Origin: Phallus indusiatus
Taxonomy: Eukaryota > Basidiomycota > Agaricomycetes > Phallales > Phallaceae
Assembly (NCBI GenBank): GCA_027605045.1
Contig: JAQFWX010000061.1
Coordinates: 151,126 to 215,125, forward strand
Reading direction: 5' to 3'
DNA: 64,000 nucleotides
Part shown: piece after piece, positions 61,381-64,000 of the stretch
How positions within the stretch are numbered: the stretch's first letter is position 1
Layout: each line of letters opens with the position of its first letter
Position numbers and translations under genes: made by a program
Notes under the pieces: model-generated
The model's input: only the letters and a program-made list of their open reading frames with translations
Told to the model about the DNA's origin: nothing
Databases searched by the model: none

Positions 61381-63238
61381 CTAAAGATCTAAACAATTCA
61401 GTGGCACAAGTCCACGTTCATTATCTTTCTCTCTTTGAACGAATGCCCACCCGTCTTCGTACACGCTCACAACATTAACTTCTTCCCCCTTTTCAAGGTG
61501 AACTTCGTCACTCCTGGCTTGTGAGGCGCGGAAATCGTGTTTCACCGATACCCGGTGAAGATACGACGCGGTATCTGGGGAAGCAAATGTTGGAGAAATC
61601 GGAGAATCAGGAAAACTAAATGTAATGCTAGGTGCCAAAAGTTCCTTCCGATGGCCAAGATCCGATGGGCTCCCAATTGCAATTCCAGATTTCACGGAAG
61701 CTGGGGTAGAAGGCGGCATGGGGAAGTTGGCTTGAGTCGGTCCGTGTCCGGGAGCATACTGTTCGGATGTCGTCCGACCATTATTGGAGTTGCCGATAGG
61801 CTCCACAGTCCGATTAGCATCGTCAAAAGGATCTTGACAGGAACCAGCGGAGATCAAGCTTAGACGAATAGGAAGTGTAGACGGAACTTGAGGTAGATGC
61901 AAGGAGTCTTGAGCATTCCCTGGGACATCCGAAAATGGATTTTCGGGAACCTCGGGACTTGCGGAATGAGGTCGTCTAACATCTGGTGGGGAGTGCACAG
62001 GTTGAGGTAGGACTGGAAGCGCGTTCTGTGAAGCATCAAAAGCAAAGGGATCCTCGTTCGATGTCCTCGCCCACGACGTCAGACGTTCTATGGGAGTGCC
62101 CCAGCTGCTCCGTATGCTGCTCCGCTCTACCATATCAGGTTCTTGACCATCAACGAAACCGGAAATCCATGTTACGCGTCGTTCGGCCTGTTTTCGTTGA
62201 TGACGGCGGCGTAAGAAAAAGAGGATACAAGCAATGAGTGCTAGCGCGACCAATGAGACAACTATTCCTGCAGCAATTCCACCGACATTAGATTTGCTAC
62301 CAGTGGCACCACTACTGGTTGGGTTGTTCGTCGCAATAGGTGAGTTCGCTGATACGGTAGCGCCATTTAACGAAGGGTCCCCGCCATTACTCACAGTATT
62401 GAAGGCATTACCGGGACCGTTGGGCAAGTTCCCTGAGCCTGTGGAGGGTTGCGATTGTCCGGCTTCGATGGATCGTTATTGCCGCCGCCGGCGTTCCCGC
62501 CTTGAAGGGTTGTATCCCCGGATCCGTTCGAACCTGAGATCTCGCCTCGCGGAGGAGCTCCCGAGGCAGGAGTCGATTCAGAGTTGATGGCTCCGCCGTT
62601 ACTGTTATTGGAGACACTGGTCGAGGAGGATGGTGAAGAGGCCGCACCACTTATCGTACCGGAGGAAGATGAGGATGTATTTCCCCGGGAAAGGCTCGTT
62701 CGACGACGGCTGAGACTGAGTCCCGCTTCCTTGGGAGCCAGCTTGGGATCCCGAGTTTCCTGTTGAGCCTGCTGTACCGCTTTGCGACGGGGTGCTATTT
62801 CCATTAGCGGGGTTAGACTGTCCACCGCTGTTGCCGTTACCATTACTACTCCCTTGACCGTTACCATTACTATTCCCTTCGTTTCCATTTCCCATTATTG
62901 CCATTACTACCATTATCACTCGATTGATTCCCGCCATTACTACTTCCTCCATTCCCGCCTTGCTCGGAGTTTCCTCCACTTGAAGGAGACGAGGAAGGGG
63001 AAGAAGAGGGAGGAGGGGAAGAGGGGGAAGAAGAGGGAACCGGGGATGGATTTGAAGAAGACTTTGGTGGTGGATTTTGTTTTGGAGATTGATTCGTCGC
63101 TGAGTTTGAAGAGGATCCGATTTGAACAACAGGATTCAAAAGATTGCCTACAGACGAAGGTAAGGACACCGGAAGGCCGACTTTGAGCAACTGAGGTTTC
63201 GGAACCCGTTTATGAAGATGAGTTGAATGAGGGGACAT
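61381..63238 (-). CDS. Single-pass membrane protein with C-terminal SH3 domain (Fus1-like layout)
   Basis: The start ATG 63238 (MSPHSTHLHKRVPKP) has no cleavable signal peptide. A Ser/Pro/Gly/Asn-rich ectodomain of about 250 residues follows, then one membrane segment (VGGIAAGIVVSLVALALIACILFF) and the stop-transfer RRRHQRK. The cytosolic part is 260 residues and ends in an SH3 domain: VSVKHDFRASQARSDEVHLE, VVSVYEDGWAFVQRE and RGLVPLNCLDL. Yeast Fus1, needed for mating cell fusion, has the same order. The reading frame changes two or three times within the repetitive ectodomain. One fitting intron is 62556 down to about 62486; another would be only 35 nt. The ectodomain model is therefore uncertain. 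Confidence 0.8.
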
Positions 63239-64000
63239 TTTCAAAAGCAGGACAAAAGACGCGACTGAAACGAAAGAACTAAAGGAATGTGGGGTTTATT
63301 GGCGCTATGGCCTTAGATATTACAGCAATGCAGAGGTGTTTTCTCTATGTTGCTGCGCGAAAAAATTCGTGGTCGAAGACAAGAGGGACGAGCAATCATG
63401 AATTTTTTCCTTCTCTGCACGTCCTTGCTTTTTTTGGCAAAGTCATCGGGGCCGTGGGAGATGGGTGAAGTAAAGTATATGATCGAAGCTCGCTTATCAT
63501 AATTTGTAGGTGTATTTTTAGAAAAAAAAAACGACCTTTGTGTAACTTCAGTGTCCAAGTAGGTGATTTAAAGCCAAGTAATTTTTTATTCGATTTCTCA
63601 AAGGGAAAACATTCCTAAATGCAGTGTCAAAGGGCCTTCGTCACCACTTCCTTAGATTCAAGCATAAACGGTCCCAAAACATGTAATTCACATTTGTGAC
63701 TTCGGCTACTTTACGACTGGGGGAGTTTTGACACTCGTTTTCGATCACCGCCAATGATGGCAATCAGAAAACAATAGTTCAAATCAGGCTAAAAGCACAT
63801 AAGAAGGCACTGACACAAGAGCAATGATGTATGCGGCACTATTCTCATGCACACAGTGCTGTTTTCTCAGATCGATTCAACTGCTCCACCGTGGTCGGTG
63901 ACCATGGAGACCACAATAATGACAGAGATATTATGACCATTTACCCAAAGGTGTGGGGATCATATGGCACTTATCCACCGCGGGTACACCCTGAGTGAGG
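63239..64000. other. Upstream flank of the SH3 membrane protein gene
   Basis: About 760 bp to the window end. No gene recognised; the promoter of the SH3 gene should lie at its left side. A frame at 63313-63558 (-) lacks any motif. Confidence 0.5.

Noticed and set aside
62234..63186. Long + strand frames across the SH3 gene
   Set aside because: Opposite-strand shadows of the repetitive ectodomain; the - strand gene has a clear membrane helix and SH3 domain.

Overview
This window is fungal nuclear DNA, most likely from an Agaricomycotina-type basidiomycete. Almost every gene is broken by short GT-AG introns (about 45-80 nt) with small exons. The gene set is fungal: POM152, exo-1,3-glucanase, ALG9, RRP1 and histone H4 with introns. 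Several families are typical of basidiomycetes: a DUF6534-type seven-helix protein, an MRLRGG cysteine-rich small protein and secreted CPAF-like S41 peptidases. I see no operons, transposons, rRNA, tRNA or CRISPR. No listed-agent, viral or toxin genes were recognised.

Layout, left to right. 1-1241: N-terminal part of a cytochrome P450 cut by the window edge (-). 3.8-6.3 kb: CorA-type Mg2+ transporter (-). 7.1-7.9 kb: short F-box protein (+). 8.2-10.6 kb: TBC (Rab-GAP fold) protein (-). 10.7-17.8 kb: two tandem secreted S41 peptidase paralogues (-). 18.5-20.9 kb: CutC (-) and RRP1 (+), divergent with only 82 bp between start codons. 21.2-22.8 kb: 5-hydroxyisourate hydrolase (+) and UBC12 (-). 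23.2-24.7 kb: 2OG-Fe(II) oxygenase (+). 24.9-26.8 kb: GH5 exo-beta-1,3-glucanase (-). 27.8-32.4 kb: nuclear pore protein POM152 (-). 32.5-33.6 kb: nicotinamide riboside kinase (-). 34.0-34.5 kb: 87-residue Cys-rich membrane-type protein (-). 36.2-39.6 kb: DH-domain RhoGEF (+). 40.3-42.1 kb: TFIIB/Brf-like factor (-). 42.3-44.7 kb: ALG9 (-). 45.0-46.7 kb: PgdA-type polysaccharide deacetylase (+). 48.4-50.4 kb: DUF6534-like membrane protein (+). 50.9-51.4 kb: histone H4 (-). 53.3-56.5 kb: FYRN/FYRC chromatin protein (-). 56.5-60.6 kb: gene-poor. 60.6-61.0 kb: short coiled-coil (SCOC-like) protein (+). 61.4-63.2 kb: single-pass membrane protein with a C-terminal SH3 domain, Fus1-like (-).

Most genes are housekeeping loci and do not form one pathway. 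Two loci are accessory in character: the tandem S41 pair and the PgdA-like deacetylase. The most distinctive sequence-level features are very small exons (10-22 nt) in five genes, three GC-AG introns required by conserved protein frames, a TBC domain that has lost both catalytic fingers, and a DH domain split by a long low-complexity insertion. Exon models were made by hand from conserved protein motifs. For UBC12, RRP1, CutC, HIUase, the 2OG oxygenase, F-box, TBC, deacetylase, DUF6534 and SCOC genes, the summed exon lengths are exact multiples of three.
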